Source: Serilophus lunatus (Eukaryota; Chordata; Aves; Passeriformes; Eurylaimidae). Taken from it: a DNA stretch of 64,000 nucleotides. The stretch covers positions 558,052 through 622,051 of the forward strand of contig VXBA01004393.1 of NCBI GenBank assembly GCA_013399895.1, written 5' to 3'. Positions 1-14,310 of this stretch are shown piece after piece. Position 1 is the first letter of the stretch, and every line of letters starts with the position of its first letter. The notes beneath the pieces are model-generated. The model saw only the letters and a program-made list of their open reading frames with translations. It searched no databases and was not told the DNA's origin. Both the position numbers and the translations under genes were made by a program.

Positions 1-1137
1 CACTTAGGGATGTAATTGAAGATAAAAAGGTTAATCACAGTGGTAGAGCAACTGCAATGGACACAGTCATCAGGTGTTTATTTGCCTGGGATATCTTATT
101 TTCCATCTCTCACAGAAATCCTACATCTGTCTTCAGTCTAAGTGTGTTGCCATTACAGAAAGTTCACTACAGTTTAAATACTACCATAACAGAGTAGGAG
201 CTATAATAAAACCTTTGTTTGGAGGAGATGTGCAGAAAACTTTAAAGTGCCTGTTTCAATTTCAGATGTTACAATACACAATGGCTGTCAAGAAATGTTT
301 CTATTTTCACTGCAATTCTATCTATATGTGTAAATACATAAAACTCAGTCAACCAGTCAGACAAGCGTCAATGAGACTATTCATGTCAATAGATACCACT
401 TTATCTGCTTTTTTCTATCTAGTTCTCCTATAGCATCAAATTATTTAAATATTTCATTTAGGATTTGATGAGCACAGCAGTCAGGGTCGGTGACTGATGT
501 CCAAGTGTGCCTTTCCATTCTAGATGGAAATTAGCAGGTTAAAAGTTTTAGAAGGGAAACAGACAGAACGACTAGACAGTAATTTGGTTTGAGCTGAACA
601 GTTGCAGAATAGCCATTTCTGCCAATTGTTGCATACACTGAGTAGTATCATCACCCTCTGAATATTCCAGCTTACGAAAATCAGACTATCTGGTAGATAC
701 CATACTCCGAGAGCTCAGTGTGAAAGTAAAGGATAATCCATAAAAGGAAAGAAGTTTTAAAAAAACAGTTATGTTGGCTTCCTTTACCAGGAAAAGATGC
801 GACAAGTGTAGCATCTCCTTAATCAATTATTTATTCAACACTTGCATGGGAGCAACCCTATTGATTCCAGTGAGACTAAGTGCCAGACCCATATGAAAGA
901 AAATGACAGCAGGACAGGAAGTCAAGAAGCATCATGCAAGACCAGGTCAGGAAGGCTAAGATGTATAAGACAGTGGCATATTCAATTTAGGAAAAATTGC
1001 AATTTAGTTGTATTTTTCTAACTACAAATCATAATATCATAAAGTTTTCAATTACACATGTGTAATGTTTTACTGTCATGGAACAGCCCCTGAATGACTA
1101 CAGTACATGAATTAAACATACAGCGATACCAAGGATC

Positions 1138-1212
1138 TTATTTACATATAACTTTTATTATACTTATTTACACATAACTTTTATTATACTTATTTACATT
1201 ATTATAACTTAC
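1138..1212. repeat. 26-bp AT-rich minisatellite, about 2.8 copies
   Basis: Copy 1 is 1138-1163 and copy 2 is 1164-1189. They differ by one base (T/C in TTATTTACAT versus TTATTTACAC) and share the core AACTTTTATTATAC. A third, degraded partial copy runs from 1190 to about 1212. The high identity of the first two copies suggests a recent duplication. Confidence 0.95.
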
Positions 1213-4200
1213 ACAACTTGTAATTTGTTATATAAACTCTAATTTACATTATATTTAGCAATTACTCTTTTTTAAATAGATCCCTTTAAAATTACGTGCA
1301 ACTACCGTTAAACCATCAGTTGTTGTCCACATGGGGAGTTGATGGGCATCACACAAGACTTGTGGCAAGAAAAGAGCAATTCTGAAAAGCAGGTAAAGGG
1401 GCAGTTGGGATAAACACATCCCTTCACCACTCTGCTGTTCTGATATGCTCCATCATTTACAATGTTCAAGAGACAAAGTGTAAATGCATTCACGGATTCT
1501 GTGATAGAAAGTGCTTGAAAAAATTCACTTTTCTTTCACTCCAAAATTTCTCTAGCCAGTTAAACAACAGTGAGCAACACAGGATATATTTCAATAGAGT
1601 TAGTAGAGCAACATGAGAAATTTAAGTCAGTCACAGGACCCACATGAGGGTCAAAACCATTTGCAAACCCTACTAATTTAGAATAATAATATTATACCTG
1701 ATGTGAAACAAAAGCAGAGAGCAAACCTAGAGGAGGCTGCCCAGACACATCTCAGAATTTCACAGATTAAAAGTGTATTTAATCAGTGTTGTCCTCAAAG
1801 TGATAAGGTATGGTTTCTATAAATTTACTGCTCAGCACTTGAGCTGAACATCTAGGCATAATAAATCAGAAATGGCGTGTAAGAAAAGGGTTAGTAGTTA
1901 TACAAATGAATGATATGTAATGACTACATAGTAAAAACAAAAAATGTCTTTTGGAATAGTGCAGTAAAAAAGAAGAAAGATTTTGCAGAAAATAAAAGTC
2001 TATTAAAATACCATCGTTTCATATATAAAGTGCAAGCAAAGAATCCTCCATAAAGCCACAGAATACCATTGTGCTCACTTGGAAAGGAATGTTCAGATGT
2101 AAAATTGCCTGCAAACGCAACGCTCAAACACGTGCCTTCTCCTCCAGAACACATTCTTGCAAAAATTCCAGTTGTGAGGGTGCAATCAGGCTTTTAGAAG
2201 GGGCACAGAGATAAAAAAGGAATGTCTCTCCTTGCACTTGTGCTTTCCAGATTTGTTAGAATTAGGCTTCTGTCTAATTCTCAGAGTGAGAACATGTTGT
2301 ATGTCAAGACTATCTTGTGGTTAAGAAAATGTAACCTGTAACACTGCATTATCTAAACAGAGTTGAAAATGGTTTTCTGACCCAAATCCCCATCCTCCAT
2401 ACATTTCTCCGTATATTAGAAGTGAAACTGTTTCTTCAAGCAGTATTCCAAAACCTGCAATAGAGCAGGCTGCCATCCAGCCCGTGCCAAGTCCAGTTAC
2501 TACAAGCTAGTATTAAAACCACAGCAAAATTATTCCCAGAAATGCAGTGCAGCATTACAAAACCTGCTTCTTTTACATGTGCTTATTCCTAATGATACAG
2601 CAGCAACCTCTCATCTTGAATGAACTCTATTTATTTATCCATACTGATGGCTTGTTTGGTATTGAAATATGGAAATTTCAAGAAAAAAAATACATTATTA
2701 CTGATAGAAGTGCTGTATCAGTAACTCCATTTCCATTCTCAGACTTTCCTGCTTTGAAACCACTAGATGGCAATAAAAATGCCCTTTGTTGCCAGACCTA
2801 CACATTCTCACCACAAGCAAGTAAATCACAACGTATAAGGAGAGACAGTAATGAAGCCCTTTATCCTCAGAAAGTATTCAGTGACAAAGACATAAAGCAC
2901 AAATGGACTATTTTCTTTACACACCCCTTCCAATAGATGTCAGTCACTTTCTTCCCAATATATGTGTGCAAGACTACACTGGGAATGCAAAAACATAAAC
3001 AGGTTGAAAATGAGAACCAACAAGCTTACCTAACATGACTCTTCTTTAAGTGAGTGAAGCATCCAGTTCCAAATGTGCCCAAACTGCTAATTGCTGAAGA
3101 CCAGAAGAGTACATCAAGAGAAAAATTATTCCATATATATTCTGTTATTCTCCCTCTTCAGTCATCTGCCATTGACCACCATTTGCAAGAAGGCACAGGA
3201 CCTGATGAATTTTCAATCTGACTTAAAGGCTGTACTCAGATTTTTAATACTAAAATCCAAATCATAAAAAGCAGATAAAATGGCTTTATACCAGCCATTA
3301 TAAGACTTTAATGGTTTAGTTTCAATCACCTTCAGTTTTGCATAGGCTGCCCAGAGAAATTGAGTCAATATACCTGTATGCACATAACATGATTTATTGT
3401 CTTCTCACTGGAGACATCAAGTGTAACCTTAGGCTGATGCTTTATTGATTCAATATCTATCATGTAAAGGATATAAAATTGGTTTCCTGCTTTTAAGACC
3501 AATAGTCCACAAATGCACAAACTTCCTTTCCAGCATCTGAAATGTGTATTACAACCACATTGTGAGAAATGACAAGGACTATGGTCAGGAAATTTTAATT
3601 TAGAAATCAAAATCCTGATCAAAGCATCCAGAAATTAATAGTTTGGGCATAGGTATTTTACTCATTCAAAGAAACTTAGGGAAAAAATGAAGTCAAGCCT
3701 ACTCTTCACAACTCAGTTACCATTGTGAATATGGCACATGTCATATACCTAATGCATTTATAAAATAGTTCTCATTTATCTAGTTACTTGCTTCAAAATA
3801 TTTCAAAACTTAGAGATATCCAGGCAGAACATCTGAACAGGAACAACCTAAGCATATTAGGTATTTTGAAGGGAGTAAAATCATGGTAGAGATGAATGAA
3901 ATAACTTCATCAAAAGCTAAAGTAGGAGCACAAAGAAGAATAAAACTTGTCTCCAAGAGGCCATAAATTCAGCCCCAATTCCTGTCTTCTCATCCTTGTT
4001 CAGGTTTATTTGGCTAGAAGGGAAGAAAAAAAATAAAGCCTAATTTTTCAAATGAACCAGTAGCAAACCTCAATACCAGCAGAAAAAAAAAAAAGTGTAA
4101 TTTACAGAGTTGAAAGAAAATGCAAACTAGGTCACTCATGGTATAAACTAAGCGAATGCTACTATGTGCAAAAAGTAGATCATATAATTTAAAAAAATAA

Positions 4201-5248
4201 ATAAAGCATGAGTCACCTTTTAAAGCACAGGTTTGAAAACAAAATATAGAGGGAAAAACCAAGGCCCTGCATTGTTAAACGTTACAACTGGTAAGACTTC
4301 AAAGAAGTCATCTATGGTCATAAATGGGCAGCCACCCTTCAGCCCTGCTGGTGTTCTTGCTCTTTCTGAGGCACAGGCAGGAAATAATGTGAGGAAGGAA
4401 AAAACCTGCATTACATTGTAGGAAGAATAAACACAGTAGCCTAGAACACGTGCACTCTGTGCAAAGACCAAAGAACATTTATCAGTCTCTTTAATACCAC
4501 AGACCTAACAGGAAAATAAGAATGTGACTTGTACTTCTTCAGTCTTCCCAATAAAAATATATTTAGCTGCTTTACCAACATTTACTGTCAAAACATTCAC
4601 TGAAATTAAAATTATAAATTAAGTGTAACAAAACAAGTAATTCAAGTAACTATATAATTCAGCAAAAAGAAAAAACACAAAGCCTGAAATACTCCAAACT
4701 TTCAGCACTCATTAACTCCCAATTTGCATGCCTGGAGTAGGCTGTTCACTGCAACTACACAGTCTGCACTAAGGACTTGAGGTCTGGCATAAATGGACTG
4801 TCCAAAAGAGACTATCCTTCCTAAATTTACAACCACATAAACAAAATATATCAATATTAAAAGATCTCATTTCATAAGATGCTGAATTTCCAGTGACTTA
4901 AACAAAATGCTAAGGGAATTCAGCTTTCTTTACAAACAAGACCTAAGAGGTCACTTAAGGTCATAACTTCATTTACTGACAGAAGCAAGAGTTAAAATTC
5001 TGGGAATACTGGCTTCCAGTCCTATACTCAGCTTGTACACGAGCTTATCTCAGCTTAGATTTTACAACATAGGCAAATACATTTATCACATGGAAGAACA
5101 AAAAAGCAAGTTCAGTGTTCAGACAAACTGTATTGAGCTGATAACAAATAAATCAATTTTGAGGTTTTTAGCTTCTTTATCAATAGTACTCTTACAGATC
5201 GAGAATTTTCTAACAAGAAGCTTTGACTGCTGACTATACAATTTCAAC

Positions 5249-5264
5249 TTTTTTTTTTTTTTTT
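5249..5264. repeat. Poly-T run of 16
   Basis: Uninterrupted T run. On the minus strand it would be a poly-A tail, but no retrocopy was recognised on its plus-strand right side. Confidence 0.9.
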
Positions 5265-5639
5265 AAGAGTGTACCAGATTATGCTTGCTGGTATAAAAAC
5301 AGCATAAATTCACTTCCGCTGGATTTACACTGCTATAGCTAAAATCCGTTTCTAAAGTCAATAAAACAGGTTTAATGAAGAATAAAATTTAAAAGTTACA
5401 ATAAAAAGAAATGATTCTCCCATAAAAATGTGGTGATACATGTCAAAGTACTACAACTGAGACTACAGACAGAAGTGTTATTCTGAAATCAGTGGGACTA
5501 ACTAGAATAATATTCTGCTAAAAGCAAGTTAGTATATCAGAATTTATCCTGGCTATGAAGCCAGAAATATCAAAGTTACTGTTTACTGGAAACTTCTTTT
5601 CTCACCCCAGATTACTGATGACATGTTTAGCTGCCATAA

Positions 5640-5965
5640 TCTTTAGTCCCCTCATGGACACTCTCCTCTGTAGTCCAGAAGCTCCCTTCACACTCCTCAA
5701 GGTTTGGCCTTTCTGTCCTTACCTGAGCTGTACCTGCCTTGATCCCTGTATTCAACCTGGTTCCTGGCCCTCTGCTGAAGCCTTTCCTGCAGTCCTGTCT
5801 CTGGCCCCACATCCTGCTGCTCCTACCTGGATGACCTGAGTTCTTTTCTAGGACTGTTTGGGCAATTCATCATCACCACCCAGCTCAGGAGATGATGTAA
5901 GGCTGAGCCCTGTCAGTGCCCTGGGCTTCAGACTCACTCTCCCTGCTCATACTGCACCCGGGCAG
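5640..5965. other. Unclassified GC-richer island
   Basis: An abrupt pyrimidine-rich, GC-richer block in AT-rich intron, with few stop codons in either direction (a 94-codon ORF on plus and a 61-codon ORF on minus overlap). The encoded residues look like compositional read-through and match no known protein. It could be a decayed transposable element; family not recognised. Confidence 0.3.
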
Positions 5966-8679
5966 TAGCACTGGTGTATCTTCCAAATATTAACATAACA
6001 CACCACCAATGCTGCTCCTTTTCAGCAAAAACCTTCTACAGAGCTTAGTGTCCTTTCTGGCTATGGTATTCTTTTACTGTTTTTCAAGAATTCCCAGTTC
6101 TTCTAGGAGTCAGATTTCTGATATAATTCATTCTATCATCCCAACATGAAATAAAAACACATCTTCATTTCCATCCACACTGAGACCAATTCAGATTTAT
6201 TAAGCCTTCCTTGATATTCAGTGATGTCTTATAAGCACTAAATCATCATGAAAGCCACATAAGTGAGAGGCTGCAATCCTAAAAAAAAGCCAAAAACCAA
6301 TCAAACAAGAAGCCCTCTGAGAAGAATACATCTCCTACATGGCACAAAGCTTTCCAGAGTATCCCAGCATTGTACATCTACTGCTCCTCCTTCCCTCTTT
6401 GGGTGATCAATCACATCTGGCAACAGGAAGAAATGTAAACACGTTCTGATCTCTGGGATTTTGGGATAGCTTGAAAACCTGCAGAGTCTTCCTCTCATGC
6501 AAAAGCAAAACCAATAACATCGAGAATGAGCCTCAGCTTTGTGAGCTTTTAGGATCCTCACTCTGTCAGCCTTGTCTTTCAACCCCTTCCATTCTACCAT
6601 TATATATTATGCTTTGTAACAAGCAAGAGACAAGTACTATCACTGCATTTAAAGACAAAACACAGGCATAGATGCATGTTTATTCACTATTCAACAGCAT
6701 AACAAGAAATTAAGTTCTGGAATGCTTTCTTTTGTTCTCTCAGGAAAAGTGCCATATGTCATTATTTCTACTTTTCACACTGAAGATTTTAATAAACCAT
6801 TTTGCAACTTTGTTTAGAAAGAACACAGAAAATATAAGGATAAAGTTTTCATTTTCTCACAGTGTATTCTCACTGAAGGAACTTGAAAGGTATTTGTATT
6901 TATCATCCAGGCTAATTAAAGGTTTAAAAAGCAAAAAGAACAGCATTAGAGTGAGTGTGTAGTGGATAGCTACACCTGTCAATCCTATGGCATTTTGGGG
7001 AACTTTAAGCCTTGTAAACCAGGATGAACTTGTTCTGAAAAAAATATGGGCAAAGTCAATCGCGTACTCCATGTCTCACATCCATAAGCCTACTTAGCCA
7101 AGACTGAATAACTTTGCATAGCCTATGTGCCTGTTCCTGGCCTGATTCCCCTGGCAATCCAGCATGAGCAATTTACTGGGGTTTTTACTTATCTCTGTTA
7201 CAGTAGGAATACTTGAAGGGTAACATGGCAAATCGTGAACAGAAGACATTCAAAGACACCAATTCCAGTGTATGCAATACTTGCTTTCATAGAACTTCAG
7301 GTGTTCCAATGACCTTTTGATAAATCAGCAACACAAGGGCACTACTATTGAAGAGCACTTACTACAATTCTTACTCCCCTCCAGTGTAAAGATCGGTATT
7401 TAAGCTTCCTCGTGTAATGGCTCAAAGTATTGGACATATTTAAGATTTTTTTGTACTTAAGAGCACAATCCTTTCAAGCCTTCACTGCAAGGAATTGGAA
7501 TCTGCTGTATCTCAGAACTCAGAAGCTATTTTAAAGGGTATTTTCATCACACCAGAATTAGTCACAAGTGCTCAAAAAGCCTTCTAAGCATGACACTTTC
7601 TGAAAATGGCTAATAGATTTTGTGCTTTGTGGTATAATTAACACAGGATGTAAAATTGCTAAAATATCAGAAAGAGAGAGTCAGATATATTTTAAGTACT
7701 TCAGGAGGCAGCCCAGCAAAGCTTTTGATCCATCAAAAGATCAAACTGATGCTGAGAGCATCTTCCAGTTTACACAATTGTAAATCGAAGGCACGAGCCA
7801 TACAACAACACAAGATAGTAGGTAATGACTGATTTGGAGTGAAAGGGCATTGGGAATTCTACACTAGATAAAAGTGAAAGCATTCGGAAAATCTACCTGG
7901 AAAGGAAAAAAAGGGAATTTGATATTTTGCGGCCGTATTTCCAACCAGATCTGCCATAACAAAATTCACACTAAAAAAATGGACATTTTAACAAATTAAT
8001 ATTCCAAACACAAACCTTGTCTTTGCTTATTTTTCCTTACATGGAATGATAAGAAGAAAGCCATTAATGAATGGTAAAAAGAGGGGGTTGGTCAAATTTT
8101 AATGTGTTTGACCAAGCAAACTGTGTTGAATCTGATAATGTTCACAAGAGGTCTACTGAGGGACTTGCATCCTGTATGAATTACACCCAAGGCTCTTAAA
8201 TTCATTTGAATGCATTAATTCCTAACCTAAATCACAGAAAAGTAATATAGTGTTATTGTATTTTCCAATGTATACTATAGCACAGTGCACAAACAGAAGA
8301 GTAGTTCATTTATATCATGTAGATTCATTAAAAATGAAATCACCTCCTAAGTCTGTGTGTGTTGATTTTTGAGTCGCAAACATTCATATTTCCCATGTGT
8401 AGGAAAGGAATAATTTTATACTTAGGTGTATTCAAGGCTTTGAACTTGATATACATGTAATATTAGAGCAGAAAATAAAAGTATAATGAAAGATTCTCTA
8501 TTTCATCTGTTAGAAAACAATATGTTTTCCTCATTAAACCCTTAGATATAAATTCTATAAACCATGAAATTACCTTTGAGCCCTTACTGAAATAACCAGT
8601 TCACAAATAAATGATCCATGCAGGAAGAAAAGCAAAGATTAAAATAATAAGAGAAAGTTATATTTTTATATCAGAAGTC

Positions 8680-8699
8680 AAAAAAAAAAGAAAAAAAAA
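8680..8699. repeat. Interrupted poly-A tract
   Basis: Ten A, one G, then nine A: a 20-bp purine tract. Confidence 0.85.
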
Positions 8700-11086
8700 G
8701 GACCAACTACTAATATAGACTTTCACAATAGAGACTCTACTTGAATAGGAACCCTGAATAATTTAATTCAGCCACACTCTGAGATAGACCTTAATCATAT
8801 GTTCTAAGATTATGAGGAATTAACTCGCACAAGAAATGAGACTAATTTGGCCAAGGGAAACATTTGCACAGCTTTTTTTCCATAAGAGTTCCACCAACAG
8901 CCATGTTTTCTATCCTGTTGCAGGATCAGCACTTAAACAATTAAATATTGCTATTTGAGTCAACCATTCACTCTGCTCCTTGAATATCCTCCCCAGTACA
9001 TTCCAATTCAGCAAAAGTGGCTCAGTTTTTACTTTGGAAAGCAAAAAGTTAAGAGGACAGTTATAAGGCTGACTTCCTTGAAAATTGTCAGGCCAATTTT
9101 CAAAAAAGTATCTAAATCAGAAGCACTTAATGCCATTAAAATCTATTCTACCAAAACAAAGTTGGATTTGGTTAATTAGCAAAGAGACAGCTGGTGGCCT
9201 CCATCACAGCTCACCATCAATAAGTTCCCTCTGAAAAGCACTCACTATTCCCAGAGACATCATTCCATAGGAATTACTCTCCATTTCTATCTCAGTCCCT
9301 TATCAGTCCTGCCCCAGATTTCACAGTCTCATCCTATGGCAAGGTCCATGTTTTCCCCAAAAGTCCCTCACATCACAAAACTGGCCACATTCAGCTCTTC
9401 TTCTGGTCATTTTTTGTAGCATTTTGCTATTTTGGTCACTCTGTGGGAGTTGAGTACTGTTTTGTGAGGCTCAGTGGACTTCCAGGTGTGCAGCCCCCAG
9501 CACATTCTGCCCAGCACAAGCTGGACCTTGCCCTCCCAGTGCAAGCACACCTTGCTCTCAGACTATGGGGAATGGAGAGGAGTCCAGAGCTGAGGAGGCC
9601 TTAGTTACTGACCTACAGAAAATGGAGTCTAACTCACCATTTATTCCATATGCTATACTGCAGATAAAGAGGTGTTTAGTGGCTTTATTTCTTTTTTCTA
9701 ATAGTATCTTTCAAAGCATTCTACCAGAGCCATGAGCAAAAGCAGATTACTTTTAGAGATATGGAAACTCAGAAACAGAAAGCTGAAATTACTGCATTAA
9801 ATTCATCTGGTTTTCAAGGGACAAAGTGCAGGCTCTGTGAGGACAGAAACATAAACAAGAACCCATGCCCCAAATATCTTTGAATCTAATTTTTTAAAAA
9901 GAAATACAGGCAAAAGATAAGAAAATGTATAGCATATGAACTATATGATATATATAAACAAAAAGACCTCTCCACAACAAAAAACAGAAAAACGGGGGGA
10001 ACTGCTGAGGTGAAAAAATAGAGTGGAGAACACAAAGGTTGGAGCTTAACACCAGCTGGCACAGGGGACAAAATCCTGTGAGTGATCAGAAATCAAGCTG
10101 ATCACATCCTCACTGACAGAGCTGGTTCTGCTTCTTGCTTCCTGCTGTGCCAGCTTCAGCCTCTGGCTGACCCCTCCATTCAGCTACTTTCCCCAAAAAA
10201 ATATGTGCTTGGGAAAGGCTACACTGCAGGTCCCTGGGGAGCCTCTCATGCACAGCTTTGAGTCCATGGAGCATTATAGAAGAGAAGTCATTATGCCTCA
10301 CTCAATTAAAACAAGGGGCTGCAAACATAATTGCCTCTATTTTTTAGAGCTGCAGGGTATCATCCACACAAAACAATGGTGATTCTTCAGGTAATCGAGT
10401 GCCAAAGCTTTTAAGTCAAATGCAGCACTATTTACCTCCCCTACAATAATAACAGTTAACAACTCTGGAGCAAGACTAGATCGGAACTTCTGTTTGGAAG
10501 TTTAAAAAAAATAAAACTAAAACCAAGTAAAAATAGGGAATTATGTAAAATCCATCAGACTGCACCCAAAAATTCCACTACCCATCTGAGAATTCAGTGT
10601 CTAACCCCTGTATTCACTACATACTCAGCCTATTTCCATTCCCTTAAAGCACAGTAGCAAATATAAATCACATATTTTGGACTTAAAACATCAGAAGTGG
10701 AGAAGCTTCCAATTCTTTACTTAATTTGGAAGTTTTTGATAGAAAGGCAAACTAGTATTCCTGAAAATTTACTCAATAAAAATAATACTGACTCCTATCT
10801 CCTTCACCAATATTGGAAGTTTAGATACATAATGTCAGGAGGACAGGATATTTTAAGACTGAATTATAAATCCCTAAAAACAAGAATCCGTACATCGAAC
10901 ACAGTGACAAACTCTTAAACAGGCTGGTGTTACTGGATGTGCCTTTTAAACTTTGCACAGATACTTCCAATAAAACCAGCTACAAGCTAGCTCCAGTCAT
11001 AAAGACAGAAATTTAAGTTAGCACATATTAGCAGCCCGCAGTGGGCAAATGTTCAAACACATTACGGTTTTAATATAATTATAATT

Positions 11087-11102
11087 GTTGAACATGTTCA
11101 AC
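11087..11102. repeat. 16-bp perfect palindrome containing a p53-type half-site
   Basis: GTTGAACATGTTCAAC equals its own reverse complement. With one bulged C on the right, the AATT flanks extend the symmetry. The centre GAACATGTTC fits the RRRCWWGYYY p53-family half-site and is also close to a steroid-receptor inverted half-site pair. Only one half-site was seen, so binding is not established. Confidence 0.5.
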
Positions 11103-12109
11103 CAATTAACCACAAATATTCTGTTTATCTGAGATGCTGCCAAAATTGTGAGCTGCAGTCAAAATAACATGATACTGTCATCCCTCTGCAAAGAATAGCA
11201 CTAAATCAAAAGCAAAAAACATATGGAAAAAGCCAAAGCAAATATCTTATCTGATATTTTATAAATCTTCAAATACCATATTTTAAAAACTGTAGTCGTT
11301 CAGATATAAACTGCCACATACATTTATTTGATAAATTCACATTTTAAAAGTTCGTGTCACCTACTAAAAACAAGGGCTTCAGAGTAACTTTTGGTGCATG
11401 TTTTTTTTGTCCAGCCCTCAGACGCCAAGATTCCACAAAGTACAAACAAAATGCAGAAAACTGGGAAACACCAGTTAAAAGCTGCTGTGCCTTTAGGGTT
11501 AAGAACAAAATTATTTGGTTGTTTGCTTTTCTGCCTCAACTGCACAAATACAAAACTATTTTAAACCACCAGATGAGCTCCACCTTATGATGAAAATATA
11601 AACCACTACAATTTGTCTTTAAGAAAGAATTATTAAAAACCCCTGCTGTACAACTCCTATTTAGACAATTTGCAACGCTGCAAAAGCACTTTTTTCAATG
11701 GTGTTCCCTAAATAATTAAGCTGTTCCTTTTATCATACTTCCCATATTACAGGAGTCATTTTCCTACAATAAATCAATATCGCATTCCTTATGTCAGTCA
11801 TTTTTCTCCATTTAACTGAACGGACTTAAGTCCAACACTGAAAGTTAGATTACCTTTGAATTATGTGTGTGATTTAAAATTCAAAGTACTACACTAAAGA
11901 GCCTTTTAGAGTGACCACTCTACAGCCTCTTCTTACAGACAGCCCCTTACAGACCTCCCCCACAGCTTTAAGCAGAACAGCAACTCAGAAACAGTTAAAA
12001 ATGTGACAGAGAACAGCCGTCATAGACCAGAGCCAACACTTCCCTTTATTTACAGAATTAAAAAGCCAAGCAATAATTGTGTAACAATTCCAATAACATC
12101 CCCAGCACA

Positions 12110-12118
12110 CCCCCCCCC
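12110..12118. repeat. Poly-C run of 9
   Basis: Isolated C homopolymer in AT-rich surroundings. It is a likely place for sequencing length error. Confidence 0.8.
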
Positions 12119-12790
12119 ATTCGTTCAGATTAAGTCATATTTGCATCCAATGGTATAATTTAATCATCCAGTTGAAGCAGCTTCCAGCAAATTCTTTTGC
12201 AGACACTATCAATTAAATTTAGTCCCACCATTAAAATATTTGAAAACTCTGCTTATTTCTTTAATAATTCAATGGAAACTAAGAACAAGGAAAATTAAAT
12301 ACAAAAATATCAATTTCTCCACATTTTAATGAGAATATAATAGAATATTTTAACATCAGCATGTAGTTTAGTCACAGGGTAAGGAAACACTGGTACATTT
12401 TACATTAATTTATAACATAAAATATGCTCTTATAATAAATAAATCACTGATGAGAATAACTGATATAGATGAAAAAAGATAATACATGGAAAATGCACTA
12501 ATAAAAATGATCATACTATGTGCAAATTGTAAAAAAATTGATAGTATTAAGGAAAACAAATTCCTAGAGGTAATCTTTATATAGTGCAAACCTGGGCAGC
12601 CTTTATCAATTAATTAACTGTCCTGTCTCAAAAGAATTAAACAATTTAATCCATCCTTCTATATTAAAGGTATGGATTTGTTCATATTTCTTTGTCATCT
12701 GTTAGCTGTCTATGAATCTAAAGCATTTGTATTCTCCAGAAGTAATAACACTATTATTTCACTACCTCAGCTACTCTTTAAGATTTTCTT

Positions 12791-12808
12791 AAAAAAAAAA
12801 AAAAAAAA
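12791..12808. repeat. Poly-A run of 18
   Basis: Longest homopolymer noticed in the window. No transposon or processed gene copy was recognised upstream of it, so it is listed only as a simple repeat. Confidence 0.9.
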
Positions 12809-13160
12809 CAAACTTCATAGGCTGGTTTCTGCCTCTGATGTTTAACACCAGGAACTAACACAGCTGGACAGCCCCTCTGGTCATGCACTGCCTAGAGTTG
12901 TCAAAGGGGAAAATTTTTGGTTTGAAAAAACTTGTTTTAGGGTCTTTTTGAGCTTTTATTTTTACTGAGCTTAATTTCCTTGTTAGGTTTGAGTTCCCAC
13001 TGCATTCCCTGAAATCAGCAGTATAGGGAAGCACTTTGTGCAAAGATCTCTGATCTGGGGATGTGTACAGAATCAGAATTATTTTCTCACGCAGCACACC
13101 CTTACAATTAGTCACTGATTTCTAAGATGATATAACTGAAATAAAACCTGCAAAAAGGCA

Positions 13161-14310
13161 TTTTTTTAAACGCAGAAATTCGCATCTTTCATCCCACCAG
13201 ACTCTGAACCTCAGCATTACCTGCAGCAATTAGAAGAAACCAAAGTGGCAAAGCAGTGTTAGGTAATGCTTTATCTTCAGCATTCTGGAAGCTCAGCAAG
13301 ACTTCCACTCAAAGCTGCTCTCCACTCCATTTCAGCTCAGCACCCCGAATCTGTTCTTTACCAGCTGCTGATGTTCCTTGTATTAAACTGAGAATTTGTG
13401 AGAAAAGCGAAACTTCCCGCTGTGTGTCAGCGTTGCATGAGAGCACTCGATCCTAAGTCATGATGCTCTTCAGATGCACTTTTGTAAATATTTTTCACTT
13501 CAGGTAAAAATGGGGAGGGGGGGTGTCAATAGATTAAGTGCTAATTACAATTATTGCAACAATTACTGACTTAAAAGCAAAAAGAACACGTCATAGAATT
13601 TTGCTCATATACCACTATTTGCAGCAACGTTTTACTGAAGGGACCACATTATTTTCTGATTTTTATCAGCAAACTGCTTATCTTTGATTATTTTACATAA
13701 GGAAGTATAAAGGAAAACATCATGGCAAGTTAGAATAAATCAGTTTTGTTACAGATCTACTTCTGATGGGGAAATCCTTGATACAAAACCCATGCACCTG
13801 TACTGCTACCTTAAATCATCAAACTTATGAAAAACCAAGATTAAACAAAAATTTAACCATTATTGACTGAATTATAAACAAGTTACAGGGTCCATTCTTT
13901 ATACAGCAGGACTGTAATTCTTCTGCACGTAGAGTTTTCATGAGATCAAAACTATTATTTAGCTTTAAATCAAAAGATCTGTTATTTTAGTAAAGCCTAA
14001 CAATACTCAAAAGTATTCCTCATCTGGGGCTGTAATATTTGCTGAAAAAAAACCTACTTCAAAACATTAATCAAATTTTTCGCCTACTGGGCAGCCATAT
14101 GGTAAAGCAGCATGTGAATCTCACAAACTTGCTGATCTTCTGTAACTGGGTGCTATTAATTACGCTTGCTGCATCCATCTCTTAGATTTTCGCTTTGTGA
14201 AAAAAGTATTTATTGCAACAGCTTTTACAAAACAAGGGAATGAAAATCACAATTGATTAATGAGCTGAATGGAAATATTTCCGTTAGCAGGTTTTTAAAA
14301 TGAGTAAGGA
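13161..14310. promoter_or_regulatory. Region with raised CpG count, candidate regulatory DNA
   Basis: CpGs are more frequent here than in flanking intron: about seven between 13170 and 13455, then scattered ones to 14283. The part 14040-14310 is rich in homeobox words (CATTAATCAAA, CTATTAATTACGC, ATTGATTAATGAG). A G-rich run lies at 13512-13523. No exon was recognised; the 66-codon ORF at 13256-13456 has no known similarity. Confidence 0.2.

Larger units (their letters stand above)
1..13160 (-). other. WWOX: WWOX intron (human intron 5), distal part in this window
   Basis: AT-rich non-coding DNA assigned to the same intron because the next exon (expected to encode the HKAKVEAMTLDLA region in human) was not found between here and the recognised exon. 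It contains the 26-bp minisatellite at 1138-1212, homopolymer runs (A at 4083-4094, T at 5249-5264, A-rich at 8680-8699, A at 12791-12808, C at 12110-12118), a 16-bp palindrome at 11087-11102 and a GC-richer block at 5640-5965. Another GC-richer patch near 9440-9600 is unclassified. Confidence 0.6.

Noticed and set aside
2547..2936. 129-codon plus-strand ORF
   Set aside because: No known similarity and low-information composition; no nearby splice or regulatory evidence.
3345..3368. CR1-like words GGCTGCCCAGAGAA, with similar GGCTGCCCAG at 1735 and its reverse complement near 12592
   Set aside because: Matches are only 10-14 bp without extended flanking similarity, so they could be chance.
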